Under the pieces are notes generated by a model that was not told where the DNA came from, did no database searches, and saw only the letters and a list, made by a program, of their open reading frames with translations. From Alteromonadaceae bacterium BrNp21-10 (GTDB lineage Bacteria > Pseudomonadota > Gammaproteobacteria > Enterobacterales > Alteromonadaceae): a DNA stretch of 64,000 bases. Both the position numbers and the translations under genes were made by a program. This document shows, piece after piece, positions 16,387-25,131 of the stretch; positions within the stretch are counted from its first letter, which is position 1; the number at the start of each line of letters is the position of its first letter. The stretch is from NCBI GenBank assembly GCA_030418115.1, contig JAUHQD010000001.1, positions 682,001-746,000 of the forward strand. Direction: 5' to 3'.

Positions 16387-16508
16387 TCTGGTACTGATCT
16401 AGACATCGGATGTATTCGATATCATTTAAATCCCAAATTTATAAAAGTAGACGCAGTTGTAACTGTTCACATAACTTGCAGACTGCTGATAACTTTAAGA
16501 AGAATATT

Positions 16509-17414
16509 TCACTCTCCAGCGAAATTAATAAGCTTGAGGATCTGTGTGCCTTCCATGCGCTTTAGATATTTGGTTGGTAAGGTATTGTTTTCCAGTTGAA
16601 ACACAGTCATATCTTGTTGTTTAAGCTGGGCCGTAACATGGGAGAAGTGTTGTTCAAATAAAGCCGCAAGTGAACCATTTTCGGTTATTTCTTGCATTCC
16701 ATCATTGAGTCGATTAATCGCTTTTTTGTGTTTTTGATTTAGATGGAATAAAACAGGGTGCGGGTAATAAATCATATGATTTGGGGCAATGCTTAGTTCG
16801 TCGCCGCCTTTTTTTGTGCTAAGTATTTTATCGTCAATTTCTATTCTGCCGAGAGGGAGCAAATCAAATCGTTTGTTAGCAGTCATATTGAACAACTTGT
16901 TTAAACGAGCTTCAATGACATTAAAACCATGGTGTTTGTATATAGCAACATCCATCCAGCCGGGCCCCTGACCAATGGTGTATTCTCTAAGTTCACTTAA
17001 GGTTTTTACGTTATTTAGATTTTTAAGGGTGTTGTTATGCACAACAATACTGCGAAGCCCGAATATTCCATTAAATATAGGATATTCAATTATATTTAAG
17101 TGCGTATTTATTGGGTTGTACGGGCTTGCCCATAAGATCACCTCAGGGCTTGCTTGGGCCATCGTAATTATTCTAGATATTGTATAACCAGATTCCCGAG
17201 TGATAATTGTAAAGTCACCGTATTCACTTTTTGTCGTTTCTAAAGCAAGCTTTAAAACATCAAGTTCATAATCTGATCTTAAAGTGAGCTGGCTGTTATA
17301 AAGAAAGTGAAAATCATTTGCATGCAATTGCAATGAAAAAATGGAAGAACATAAACCTAGCCATAACATCATGGACATAGGTTTAACTCGTACTTGAAAC
17401 ATAGAAAGAATCAT
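16509..17414 (-). CDS. Periplasmic substrate-binding-like protein (SBP family 3)
   Basis: A roughly 301-residue secreted protein, with signal sequence (MMLWLGLCSSIFSLQLHA) followed by a domain resembling the solute-binding family 3 fold used as polar amino-acid receptors: beta-alpha repeats, IGQGPGWMDVAIYKHHG in the hinge region and a C-terminal LNDGMQEITENGSLAALFEQHF helix. The best start appears to be ATG at 17412-17414; a GTG at 17429 and later ATGs are possible. There is no permease or ATPase gene beside it, so it may act as an orphan sensor-like or signalling receptor as such proteins often do in Alteromonadales. Confidence 0.7.
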   Translation of the reverse strand: MILSMFQVRVKPMSMMLWLGLCSSIFSLQLHANDFHFLYNSQLTLRSDYELDVLKLALETTKSEYGDFTIITRESGYTISRIITMAQASPEVILWASPYNPINTHLNIIEYPIFNGIFGLRSIVVHNNTLKNLNNVKTLSELREYTIGQGPGWMDVAIYKHHGFNVIEARLNKLFNMTANKRFDLLPLGRIEIDDKILSTKKGGDELSIAPNHMIYYPHPVLFHLNQKHKKAINRLNDGMQEITENGSLAALFEQHFSHVTAQLKQQDMTVFQLENNTLPTKYLKRMEGTQILKLINFAGE

Positions 17415-17514
17415 TAGGATAAACACCACCTAAATACCCAACCCTCAATTCCATGAACAATTTGAGTACAAAATTATAAAGTTAAAACAAGAACGATCAG
17501 CTGAGGATTATAAT

Positions 17515-17526
17515 TGAGTTAACTCA
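17515..17526. promoter_or_regulatory. Palindrome TGAGTTAACTCA upstream of the substrate-binding protein
   Basis: A perfect 12-base palindrome lies about 100 bases before the minus-strand gene at 16509-17414. The identical palindrome recurs at 51275-51286. It could be an operator. The remainder of 17430-17885 contains the structured repeat copy B and no gene. Confidence 0.35.
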
Positions 17527-17645
17527 CTTTTAATACGGTTGCCGTGCCTGAATACCTTTGGTTGCTTAAATAAAAAAGGGAGGATGAAATGAACGGTATT
17601 ATTTTTACGGCTAAAAATTAATTAGGTAAGTTTAATGGGGACCGC

Positions 17646-17756
17646 CTTAAACCGATGCTTAGCATACTGGTTAAGGTACAAAATACTTCCTGTATTTTGC
17701 CCTTCGAGCTATAGCTAGCGATGTTAATGATTGTTCCTGGTAATCATTTTCCAGCC
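17646..17756 (+). repeat. Structured repeat, copy B
   Basis: This is the second copy of the unit at 16277-16386, about 75-80% identical by eye and in the same orientation. Its first hairpin is ATGC-TTA-GCAT (17655-17665), a compensated T-A for C-G change relative to copy A. Its second is a perfect CAAAATAC-TTCCT-GTATTTTG (17679-17699). Confidence 0.7.
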
Positions 17757-17885
17757 ATAATATTTGTATTAACTAGTCATTATCGAAATAACTTAAAGAT
17801 TTAAATGTGTCGAATTGTTTAGTCTGCCTTTAGTTGCGATATGCTATAACAACGCCAAGGCAACTCCATTCTTCAGCGGAAAAAA

Positions 17886-18374
17886 ATGCATCACTTACGA
17901 GTCTTTACAGATGGTAGTGTTAATACTCAATCAAAGGTTGGGTATGGCGCTTACCTTGTGGTATCTGAGCTGACTGCGTCAGTGGAGTCGATTAAAGATA
18001 GGGTGAGAATTACACGTTTTGAGCAAACCAGTTCGACTAAGCTGGAGTTACAAACGATGCTGTGGTCGTTGAATGAAATAATAGATTTATCTGACGATGG
18101 TGATGTTAGTTTGACGGTTTATACCGATTCTCAAAATATTATTGGTTTACCTGCGAGGCGCACTCGTCTTGAGCAGAGTGATTATTTCTCTAGTAAAAAT
18201 AAAAGGCTGAATAATTTTGAGCTGTATCAAGAGTTCTACCTATTGACCTCGAGTGTAAAATGTCACTTTGTTAAAGTGGAGGGCCATAAGGGGGCTCGCA
18301 ATAAAAATGAAGTGGATAGAATGTTTGCTTTGGTTGATAAGGCCTCTAGGCGGGCGTTACGAGAAGAGTTTTAG
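17886..18374 (+). CDS. RNase H-like protein
   Basis: The 162-residue protein has the RNase H fold motifs: FTDGSVN (first Asp), LELQTMLWSL (Glu), VYTDSQNI (second Asp) and EVDRMFALVDKA (final Asp), plus VEGHKGARN, where type 1 RNase H has its basic His loop. All four acidic residues are present, so it may cleave RNA in RNA-DNA hybrids. It differs from housekeeping RnhA by an insertion (ARRTRLEQSDYFSSKNK). It stands alone between the repeat and an insertion sequence, so it is probably accessory. Confidence 0.75.
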   Translation: MHHLRVFTDGSVNTQSKVGYGAYLVVSELTASVESIKDRVRITRFEQTSSTKLELQTMLWSLNEIIDLSDDGDVSLTVYTDSQNIIGLPARRTRLEQSDYFSSKNKRLNNFELYQEFYLLTSSVKCHFVKVEGHKGARNKNEVDRMFALVDKASRRALREEF

Positions 18375-18583
18375 CTTGCTTCTTATTGCCCTACCTTTAT
18401 CGATTAGTAGTCTTTAATTCGAATTGACCGCATTTTGATCATTAAAGAGCAATGTTCACACCATCACTAATGTTTATTCCAAATTAAGTAATAACTCAAT
18501 CAAGCATTCATACTTGCGCCGGTCTTGCTTATTGCTTAGGTGAATTAGTCTCGACTTAATCTGACATTTCTTCTTGAAAAAGA

Positions 18584-18644
18584 GAGAGTTACCCATTTTG
18601 ATAAAGGTGTCGAATCTTTTAATCAAAACAACAAGGTAACTCTC
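18584..18644 (+). promoter_or_regulatory. Hairpin covering the transposase ribosome-binding site
   Basis: GAGAGTTACC (18584-18593) and GGTAACTCTC (18635-18644) are a perfect 10-base inverted repeat; the second arm includes the AAGG ribosome-binding site and ends at the base before the ATG at 18645. A transcript entering from outside would sequester the start, a known way for insertion sequences to limit transposase. Confidence 0.6.
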
Positions 18645-19685
18645 ATGTTGCATACTAACAACCCAATTATTAAACACAAAGCAGGTTTACTCAATTTAGC
18701 TGAGGAACTCGGAAACGTATCAAAAGCTTGTAAAGTAATGGGCGTTTCACGCGATACTTTTTATCGATATCAAGAGCTGGTTGAAGATGGTGGTATTGAA
18801 TCACTAATCAATCGTAGTCGCAGAACTCCAAATCTAAAGAACCGAGTTGACGAACAAACTGAGAAAGCGGTTTTGGAGTCTGCGATTGAATTCTCAGCTT
18901 ACGGCCAGCATCGAACCAGCAATGAATTACGTAAAGTTGGCGTGTTTGTTTCAGGCAGTGGTGTTCGTTCAATCTGGTTAAGACATAACCTCGAAAACTT
19001 CAAAAAGCGCCTAAAGGCACTGGAAGAAAAAGTCGCCAATGATGGGATCATTCTGACTGATGCTCAAGTCGCTGCACTTGAAAAGAAAAAGCAAGATGAC
19101 GAGGCTTGTGGAGAGATTGAAACTGAGCATCCTGGCTACCTTGGTTCTCAAGATACGTTCTACGTTGGCAACCTTAAAGGCGTAGGCAGGATCTACCAGC
19201 AGACGTTCGTGGATACCTATAGCAAAGTCGCGTTTGCTAAGCTCTACACCACCAAAACACCAATTACCGCTGCTGATATCCTCAACGATAAAGTCTTGCC
19301 GTTCTTCGAACGCCAAGAGCTTCCAATGCTGCGAATATTGACTGATAGAGGCACTGAATACTGTGGACGTGTTGAGCATCACGATTACCAGCTCTACCTA
19401 GCAATCAACGACATTGACCATACCAAGACGAAGGCAATGTCACCCCAAACCAACGGGATCTGTGAGCGCTTTCACAAAACCATTTTGAACGAGTTTTATC
19501 AGATCACATTCCGCAAAAAGCTTTACTCGACGATGGAGGAACTTCAAAAAGATCTAGACGAGTGGATCGAAACCTATAACAATGAACGAACTCATATGGG
19601 TAAAATGTGCTGTGGCAGAACGCCAATGGAAACATTACTCGATGGGAAATCGGTTTGGGCGGACAAAAATTTAGCTCAAATCTAA
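18645..19685 (+). CDS. IS481-family transposase
   Basis: The 346-residue DDE transposase starts with a helix-turn-helix region (LAEELGNVSKACKVMGVSRD, then FYRYQELVEDGGIESLINRS) and continues into an rve integrase core: first Asp in TFVDTYSKVAFAKL, second in LRILTDRGTEYCGR, and Glu in SPQTNGICERFHKTILNEFY. The C-terminus (WIETYNNERTHMGKMCCGRTP) is typical of IS481. Length is full. It is bracketed by the element's inverted repeats. Confidence 0.95.
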   Translation: MLHTNNPIIKHKAGLLNLAEELGNVSKACKVMGVSRDTFYRYQELVEDGGIESLINRSRRTPNLKNRVDEQTEKAVLESAIEFSAYGQHRTSNELRKVGVFVSGSGVRSIWLRHNLENFKKRLKALEEKVANDGIILTDAQVAALEKKKQDDEACGEIETEHPGYLGSQDTFYVGNLKGVGRIYQQTFVDTYSKVAFAKLYTTKTPITAADILNDKVLPFFERQELPMLRILTDRGTEYCGRVEHHDYQLYLAINDIDHTKTKAMSPQTNGICERFHKTILNEFYQITFRKKLYSTMEELQKDLDEWIETYNNERTHMGKMCCGRTPMETLLDGKSVWADKNLAQI

Positions 19686-19741
19686 ACTGACAGCACCATT
19701 TGAAAAACGGGTAACTGTCAGATCAAGTCTGAGCTACTACA

Positions 19742-20068
19742 GCTTAGGTGAGCATTAAAGCAAACTGTTAGCTCAACTTCTCCCTCTATTTCTGTTCGGT
19801 AAATAGTTTTTTATCTCAAAACACGGATAATTATTTAGTTTAAAAGTGAAGTTTATGTAAATATTTCGCCTTTTATGTAATTAAATTACATTGTTAAATA
19901 TGGCTGCATTGTCTGTATGTGTCAGTTTTGCTGGTTAGGTATTTTTTAATATACCTATGTATGTAGTTAAATTACGTAAATAAATTACAATTTGGTCAAT
20001 TGTTGTTCATAATGTCCCCACGCTTTCAGAGCAACCAAATTTAAACTTCAAACTTAATAGGAAATATC
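19742..20068. other. AT-rich upstream region of the first DUF3718-like gene
   Basis: No gene is seen. After the target duplication the sequence is very AT-rich with repeated TTAAATTAC/TAAATTAC motifs (19880-19990), which may bind a nucleoid protein or regulator. The gene start at 20069 has AGGAAAT eight bases upstream. Confidence 0.4.
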
Positions 20069-20488
20069 ATGAAAACTACTTTAATCGCTTTATCAGTATT
20101 TGCCCTTTCTTCTAACGCAATGGCTTCAACAGCTAGCTATGACTTTGTTGCACTAGATGATTCAGCCCACACTAATTTGTGTGTTGTTTCAGCTAAACAA
20201 GGACTAAAAGCCGCTAAGAAATTAGCCGGTGTTCGTTTTGATGACAGCATTACCTGTAACGGTAGTACAATTAGAGCATTTGCTGCTAAATATAAGGCGC
20301 AATCAGAGGTGAAAGCTCCACGCACAGTTAAAGTTATTGCTGCTAACAATGCACAAGAATCTGAGCTTTGTGTGAATGCTGCAACTAATGGTTTAAATTC
20401 ATTGAATTTAAAAAAATCAGAAATCAAGCAAATATCATGTAACGGTCTTAGCCTAACTGCATTTGCTCGTACTTATTCTGCTATGTAA
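20069..20488 (+). CDS. Small secreted DUF3718-like protein, paralogue 1
   Basis: The 139-residue protein has a signal peptide (MKTTLIALSVFALSSNAMAS, cleavage after AMA) and two internal repeats of about 45 residues, each with a Cys near the start and a Cys-Asn-Gly near the end: ELCVNAATNG to ISCNGLSLTAFA, and LCVVSAKQG to ITCNGSTIRAFA. The four cysteines could form one disulfide per repeat. The family appears to be DUF3718, of unknown function. A paralogue at 34077 has an identical signal peptide. The two flank a 13 kb gene cluster. Confidence 0.75.
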   Translation: MKTTLIALSVFALSSNAMASTASYDFVALDDSAHTNLCVVSAKQGLKAAKKLAGVRFDDSITCNGSTIRAFAAKYKAQSEVKAPRTVKVIAANNAQESELCVNAATNGLNSLNLKKSEIKQISCNGLSLTAFARTYSAM

Positions 20489-20533
20489 GTAGCTAATAAT
20501 GCTGTTATGTCGGTAACCATATCGGCAAACCTT

Positions 20534-20566
20534 AAAGGCCAATAGGAAATCCTATTGGCCTTTTTT
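20534..20566 (+). terminator. Rho-independent terminator
   Basis: AAAGGCCAATAGG pairs with CCTATTGGCCTTT and is followed by a T-run. It ends transcription of the secreted protein gene and isolates it from the following cluster, whose promoter should lie in 20567-20755. Confidence 0.85.
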
Positions 20567-20755
20567 GTTGTTCGGAATTACGGAGTTCATCGCAATGGTG
20601 TAAGCCGAAGTAATATGGGTGGGGGAGTTGCAATAATAGTTTGCCATCAACGTGGCTTATACATAAATTACCTTTTTACACCCTATCCAATGTAATACAT
20701 CTAAACATCCCAAAAATGACTCAAACCTTTTTATAACAAATGAAAAGGGGGTGTT

Positions 20756-21175
20756 ATGCAAGATCCAACCAATAATGCGTTAACAGAATTAGCCTTGGGC
20801 TTGTCGATGGCTTTTTTCGCGCTACTGATTTTAGCGCTGTTATCCATGGCCAGTCCTAGCAGTGCAAAAGTAGTAACAGAGCAGACAAATAAAGAGCTGC
20901 CCTCAGCCTTAATTGAATTATCAAACGGCGCCGCTAGTGGTACTACTGACTCGCAAACTCAGTATGCCTTTTATTACAAAGGGCGTTTGCTTGATAAAAA
21001 TCTTAAACAACGAACATTAGAAAGTTATGTGATGGATTTGCCGTTGGTGATTGCGGTCGAGAACAACGCTTCATTTGATGTGTTGTTTAAACTCACACAA
21101 ACCATTCAGCACCCGCAATTGTCTTTAACTGCCATCACACCACAGTGGCAAACTCATTTGGAACAATCATTATGA
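20756..21175 (+). CDS. ExbD/TolR-like inner-membrane protein
   Basis: The 139-residue protein has one N-terminal membrane helix (about residues 13-32, LALGLSMAFFALLILALLSM) and a periplasmic domain reading SALIELSNGA, YAFYYKGRLLD, DLPLVIAVENNASFDVLFKL and a final beta-strand (LSLTAI). This order and size resemble ExbD/TolR, the stator partner of ExbB/TolQ. The membrane Asp essential in ExbD is not in the helix; Glu11 just before it is the nearest acid. Start ATG has AGGGGG five bases upstream. It overlaps the transglycosylase gene by 4 bases. The match is my inference from pattern and from the ExbB-like gene at 31920. Confidence 0.55.
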   Translation: MQDPTNNALTELALGLSMAFFALLILALLSMASPSSAKVVTEQTNKELPSALIELSNGAASGTTDSQTQYAFYYKGRLLDKNLKQRTLESYVMDLPLVIAVENNASFDVLFKLTQTIQHPQLSLTAITPQWQTHLEQSL

Positions 21176-21885
21176 AACCATATAAAACAGTATTGTTGAT
21201 TTGCTGTTTGCTTGGCAGTACTTCGATACAGGCCATGACGTCCAGTCAAATAAAACAACAATTGATCAGTGAGTCTATTGAACAAGGCCTCGATCCTGCA
21301 TTAGCCCTTGCGATTGCCAAGGTTGAATCTGATTTTAACGCTGATGTAGTCAGCCATGCTGGGGCGATAGGGGTAATGCAAATTATGCCGGCTACGGCAG
21401 AACAAGTATTTGGCGTGTCCCGTTATCGTTTAACTCACCCACAAACCAATATCCGTCTCGGTGTTCAGTATATTAAGCAACTGTTAGCCAACTATGACAA
21501 TCGGCTTGATATTGCCTTGTCACATTACAATGGTGGCTCAGCAGTACGTAGCAAAGGCGGCAGCTTGCAGGTTATCCCTGCTACTCAAGGTTATGTGAAT
21601 AAGGTAATGCATTATAAAAAGCAGTTTACGTCACCAATAAACTGGCAACCGCAATATAACGAGGCTCCAACTTCAAATTCATCTTTTGCCATATTAACCA
21701 AAACCAATATTGAGGAGCCGGACGATTCGTTAACTTCAAAGGTTAGGCAATTACGTATGCATAACATACTTCGAAATAGCCCTAAGTCATTGGCAAAAAA
21801 ACAGGGGTTAACTGCTAATCAAAACCGTCGGCAGAATAAAAACAGTAAATTAGCCAAAGTTAAACAATGGGAATCTATCTATTGA
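21172..21885 (+). CDS. Lytic transglycosylase, SLT domain
   Basis: This 237-residue exported enzyme probably cleaves peptidoglycan glycan strands. A signal peptide (TVLLICCLLGSTSIQAM) precedes an SLT (Slt70 family 1) domain: ALALAIAKVESDFNADVVS with catalytic Glu52, GAIGVMQIMPATA, TNIRLGVQYIKQLL and ALSHYNGG. The C-terminal 80 residues are basic and low in structure. The ATG at 21172 is chosen because it gives the signal peptide and overlaps the previous stop (ATGA). In this cluster it could open the wall for an envelope-spanning assembly. Confidence 0.9.
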   Translation: MKPYKTVLLICCLLGSTSIQAMTSSQIKQQLISESIEQGLDPALALAIAKVESDFNADVVSHAGAIGVMQIMPATAEQVFGVSRYRLTHPQTNIRLGVQYIKQLLANYDNRLDIALSHYNGGSAVRSKGGSLQVIPATQGYVNKVMHYKKQFTSPINWQPQYNEAPTSNSSFAILTKTNIEEPDDSLTSKVRQLRMHNILRNSPKSLAKKQGLTANQNRRQNKNSKLAKVKQWESIY

Positions 21886-21997
21886 TTTTGTGTTGTGTAT
21901 TAAGCCGATATGTCAGTTTGAAGTAAAAATTGCCAAAGGTTTTTATAGGTATTAAGACCACAAAATAAAAATCAGCAAGCACCATTGGAGAGCATTA

Positions 21998-22903
21998 ATG
22001 CGCCGTTTATTGAATTTATTCTTAGTTTTAATGACCTTAGGTTTTTCATCTGCCTATGCAGCAGATAATCCTAATATTTTAGTCATGGGCGAAGATAGCG
22101 ATGAAGGCACAATCCCTCGTGATAGTCGGGTATTTAAAAGGGTCGTGGGCGCTTTAGTTAACCAAATGCACGACAATAGCTTTAATGTGTACGAGGAAAC
22201 GGCTGTTACTCTTGATGATTTTTCTCAAGGCCGAGTTCGCCGTGATGACGGGGAACTCATAGATATTGGCCGATCTATTAAACGTCCGCCCATCGACATC
22301 GTGGTTATATTTTCTATTTATACTCGCGCATTAGATAGAGGTAATACCTCTAAGATAAAACTTCGAATTGAAGGCCGTTTACTCAATGTTAAAACCGGTA
22401 AGCGTTTAGGCAATTTTGAAGTGGTTAGTGGTCAAGTGTTAAATGCGCCTACTAAATGTAGTCGCGATTGTATTCTTGAAATTGTAGGTGATAAAAGTCG
22501 AGTATTGGCCAATGACTTAGGTGCGGTATTGGCCGAAAAATTAGCCTGGATGGTCGATGGCGGAGCAGAAACGGGCCAGCATCGTAGTGCTACTAATGAT
22601 TTAATAACCGAATATACTTTGGTATTTGATGATTTTTCAGCCGAAGACTTTTCTGAAATTGAAGAGTATTTAGTCCTTTTTTCTGGCTATCATAGTCATC
22701 GCCCCATTGAATTGCGCCGAACTCGCAGCGAGATTTGGTATCAGTCTAGTATTGGTAGCGCTAAGTTAAACCGCAATATTCAGAAAATGTTAGCCGAGTT
22801 AGATTTACGAGGTTTGATTAATTTTGAAGGTAATACCTACACCGTTAACGCCATTACCTTGCGTGGAAAAACTAAAAAGCCTGTGCAAAACGATGATTGG
22901 TAA
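21998..22903 (+). CDS. Periplasmic protein with CxxxC motif, paralogous to the FHA protein
   Basis: The 301-residue protein has a signal peptide (LLNLFLVLMTLGFSSAYA) and two domains: residues about 25-185, a CsgG/LpoB-like alpha-beta pattern with C154-x3-C158 (KCSRDC), and about 200-285 (YTLVFDDFSAEDFSEIEEYL). The same two-domain order with C-x3-C occurs in the periplasmic region of the FHA protein at 27750, so they are probably paralogues within one cluster. No lipobox is present. Function unknown. A 112-base gap precedes it; AGAG upstream of the ATG is a weak ribosome-binding site. Confidence 0.75.
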   Translation: MRRLLNLFLVLMTLGFSSAYAADNPNILVMGEDSDEGTIPRDSRVFKRVVGALVNQMHDNSFNVYEETAVTLDDFSQGRVRRDDGELIDIGRSIKRPPIDIVVIFSIYTRALDRGNTSKIKLRIEGRLLNVKTGKRLGNFEVVSGQVLNAPTKCSRDCILEIVGDKSRVLANDLGAVLAEKLAWMVDGGAETGQHRSATNDLITEYTLVFDDFSAEDFSEIEEYLVLFSGYHSHRPIELRRTRSEIWYQSSIGSAKLNRNIQKMLAELDLRGLINFEGNTYTVNAITLRGKTKKPVQNDDW

Positions 22904-22918
22904 CGTGAAAAATGGCGG

Positions 22919-24580
22919 TTGTCATATATAAATCAAAATTGCCTTAAACCCTTAAAAACTATACAGTCTTTGTCATCTGTAAGACGTAGTGCAAAGATGA
23001 TGGGCGACAATTTCCACAGTCACGTTATTAATAGCGGTGTAAGTGAAACTTTGCTGGCGCTATTTGAAGGTCTGCGTGAAACCCCGGGTATTTATACCGA
23101 TTATAAATACCGCAAAGAAGATGTTAATCGGGTTGCTCAGTATTTAGTCTGTCGTAACTATGGCAAAGCCTGTTTAGAGCTGAGCTATATGTGCTGGGGT
23201 ATCATCAACTACGAACAACATCAAAATATTAAATCTCCATTGCTGACTTTTTTCTGGGTACAAGAATCCATTACCCCGGTACGATTAAAAGTCGCATTTA
23301 GTCAAAACAATTCTTCATCACCCCAAGTTATCTTAACGTCCAATAGCCTAGTGTTGCAGCTTGATAAGCCATTCGAAATTGCGCTAAGCCGAGTAGGGGT
23401 ATTAGCTACCTTATTAGAGTTTATAGTGACGGTGGACCCGGCACTCATTAGTTATATTGAATCCACGTTAAAAAATGGCGACGAAGCCGACATTAAAAAC
23501 GTGTCGTCTGAGCTACAAAAGCACATTTATCAATTTCTATCAGCACATATTGATGCCGCGCAAACCCAGCGTCGCTATCGTTATGTTGCCAGTTGGATGG
23601 AACAACAAGGTGCAGCATCCCATAAATTAAATGATGATAGTGTTTTGGCGTTTTGGCATGACGCCAGCATGGATGAAAACTCACCAGGGCATAAGCTCTA
23701 CGCAACGGCATTATTGGATATTATGGCGACCGATCAGGCGCTTATTCAGGCTCAATTATTGTTTGAAGCGCAGCACGGTGCTTCTATAGGCTACGATCAT
23801 GACTTAGGTGAGTTATCGCCAGATGTGATCCAACAATCGATTTTTGATCAGCAAGACAGTCAGCGCGAATTGAATTATTTGGCCGACTCGCCTAAATGTT
23901 TAACCAAGCAACAATGGGAATTAGTGCAGCCCCTTATGCGTGGGCAACACTATCTTAAAAAGTTACCTTGGTCTTTTATACGACTTGGTGTAATGGGGCA
24001 GTGGCAGGCTAAACTGGTGCAAGCTAAACGGCAGTCTATTGACGTCGTCCAACAAAAATTGCAAGAGCCTCTGGAGTGTAGCTATCAGGATTATTTACAA
24101 AGCTTGCAGCAACAACCCTTGTTGTATCGCAGTGTTTTATTAGCTATTGCCCATGTTCTCTATAACCTACAAGATCCTCGCTTTATGGGAATTGTATTGA
24201 GTTTATTACCCAAAGAGACTGCCACCGAGCTAAAGAACGCTGTAATTGATGGGGCTAAACCGCGTTCTCAAGCATTATTTAATGTTGCCCAACAAGCTTG
24301 TGAGCAATTAACACAAAGCCGAGAGTTATTAATACAAGCCACCGCCGCTTTTAAAGCGAACAATAAACAAGGCTTTAAATCCCTGCCGGAAATCCATGAT
24401 TTAGAAAGCTACCAACAAGGGGCAGAGGGGTTGCAGAGCTGCCAGAAAGTAATTAAGTCATTTTTAAACGGTTTTGCCGTCGCTGGTGACAACATCATTA
24501 ATGAAAATTATGTCTCTGATGTTTTTATATTTAAACAGGTATTCGAACAATTATATTTGAGTAACCCAATAGATGAATAA
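22919..24580 (+). CDS. Hypothetical large cytoplasmic helical protein
   Basis: A protein of up to 553 residues without signal or membrane segment, mostly helical, Gln-rich, with repeated hydrophobic-helix spacing (AHVLYNLQDPRFMGIVLSLL). I do not recognise it. The frame can start at TTG 22919 or, more conservatively, at ATG 22997 (MMGDNFHSHVINSG); neither has a good ribosome-binding site. It overlaps the next gene by 8 bases, so both are in one operon. It could be the cytoplasmic partner or substrate of the kinase encoded two genes on; that is inference from context. Confidence 0.7.
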   Translation: MSYINQNCLKPLKTIQSLSSVRRSAKMMGDNFHSHVINSGVSETLLALFEGLRETPGIYTDYKYRKEDVNRVAQYLVCRNYGKACLELSYMCWGIINYEQHQNIKSPLLTFFWVQESITPVRLKVAFSQNNSSSPQVILTSNSLVLQLDKPFEIALSRVGVLATLLEFIVTVDPALISYIESTLKNGDEADIKNVSSELQKHIYQFLSAHIDAAQTQRRYRYVASWMEQQGAASHKLNDDSVLAFWHDASMDENSPGHKLYATALLDIMATDQALIQAQLLFEAQHGASIGYDHDLGELSPDVIQQSIFDQQDSQRELNYLADSPKCLTKQQWELVQPLMRGQHYLKKLPWSFIRLGVMGQWQAKLVQAKRQSIDVVQQKLQEPLECSYQDYLQSLQQQPLLYRSVLLAIAHVLYNLQDPRFMGIVLSLLPKETATELKNAVIDGAKPRSQALFNVAQQACEQLTQSRELLIQATAAFKANNKQGFKSLPEIHDLESYQQGAEGLQSCQKVIKSFLNGFAVAGDNIINENYVSDVFIFKQVFEQLYLSNPIDE

Positions 24581-25106
24581 ACAACAACTGGCCGAAGAGC
24601 TGTTTAGTGCACGTTATGCACACTCGCAACTGACTCAATCCCACGTTCAGCAAGGGGTAGTGTTCAATGATATTGTGCAGCTAATTTTAGGTGTGAATAA
24701 CACCAATTCGAGCAACACCAGCAAGGTCATGGCGGCGATTAACCAATCTTTGCAGTTAAGACGATATTATCAACAATTGCTTAATGAGCATCAGTTTGCG
24801 GCGAGCCAACTGCAAGTCGCGGCGAGCACATCAACAGACTATGCTGATCGCATTAACCAACAGTTTAGTCTTAAGTTTAAGCGTGATAAGTTTTCACCCA
24901 ACCAAGTGTATGTGGTGTTGCAAATTGAACATCCGGCGGCGCATCATCATAGTCGAGTGATTAGTCTGCATGCCGTTACCGATGAAACTGCAACTTTAGT
25001 GCATTTTCCAATGTTGGATGGGGGGCAAAGTCAGTTGTTGATGGACGATAGTAACGCTACATTTGAGTTACTTGTAAGCCCTAATGCCCAATTAATCTTG
25101 CTATAA
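24573..25106 (+). CDS. Hypothetical cytoplasmic protein of the kinase cluster
   Basis: The 177-residue protein is soluble, with an N-terminal helical half (NKQQLAEELFSARYAHSQL) and a beta-rich C-terminal half (NQVYVVLQIEHPAAHHHSRV). I know no family. It overlaps the preceding gene by 8 bases and precedes the kinase fusion by 25, so it is likely to be made with both. No catalytic motif is visible. Confidence 0.7.
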   Translation: MNKQQLAEELFSARYAHSQLTQSHVQQGVVFNDIVQLILGVNNTNSSNTSKVMAAINQSLQLRRYYQQLLNEHQFAASQLQVAASTSTDYADRINQQFSLKFKRDKFSPNQVYVVLQIEHPAAHHHSRVISLHAVTDETATLVHFPMLDGGQSQLLMDDSNATFELLVSPNAQLILL

Positions 25107-25131
25107 GCCTAGCAAAATAAGGATGAGCAAT

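Larger units (their letters stand above)
18541..19741 (+). mobile_element. IS481-family insertion sequence, complete
   Basis: The 1201-base element has 26-base imperfect terminal inverted repeats beginning TG (left TGAATTAG to CTGACA at 18541-18566, right the complement ending at 19741; 18 of 26 match) and a 7-base direct repeat GCTTAGG on both sides (18534-18540, 19742-19748), a target duplication. It contains one intact transposase frame. Intact ends, duplication and frame suggest a recent, potentially active insertion. Confidence 0.85.

Noticed and set aside
16327-16599. Short plus-strand frame across the structured repeat and the 3' end of the substrate-binding gene
   Set aside because: It runs through repeat copy A and antisense to a gene with a clear signal peptide and fold.
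16277-17756. Integron attC sites around a single-gene cassette
   Set aside because: The repeats form several short hairpins rather than one long imperfect palindrome, no attC core GTTRRRY/RYYYAAC pair is positioned correctly and no integron integrase is present.
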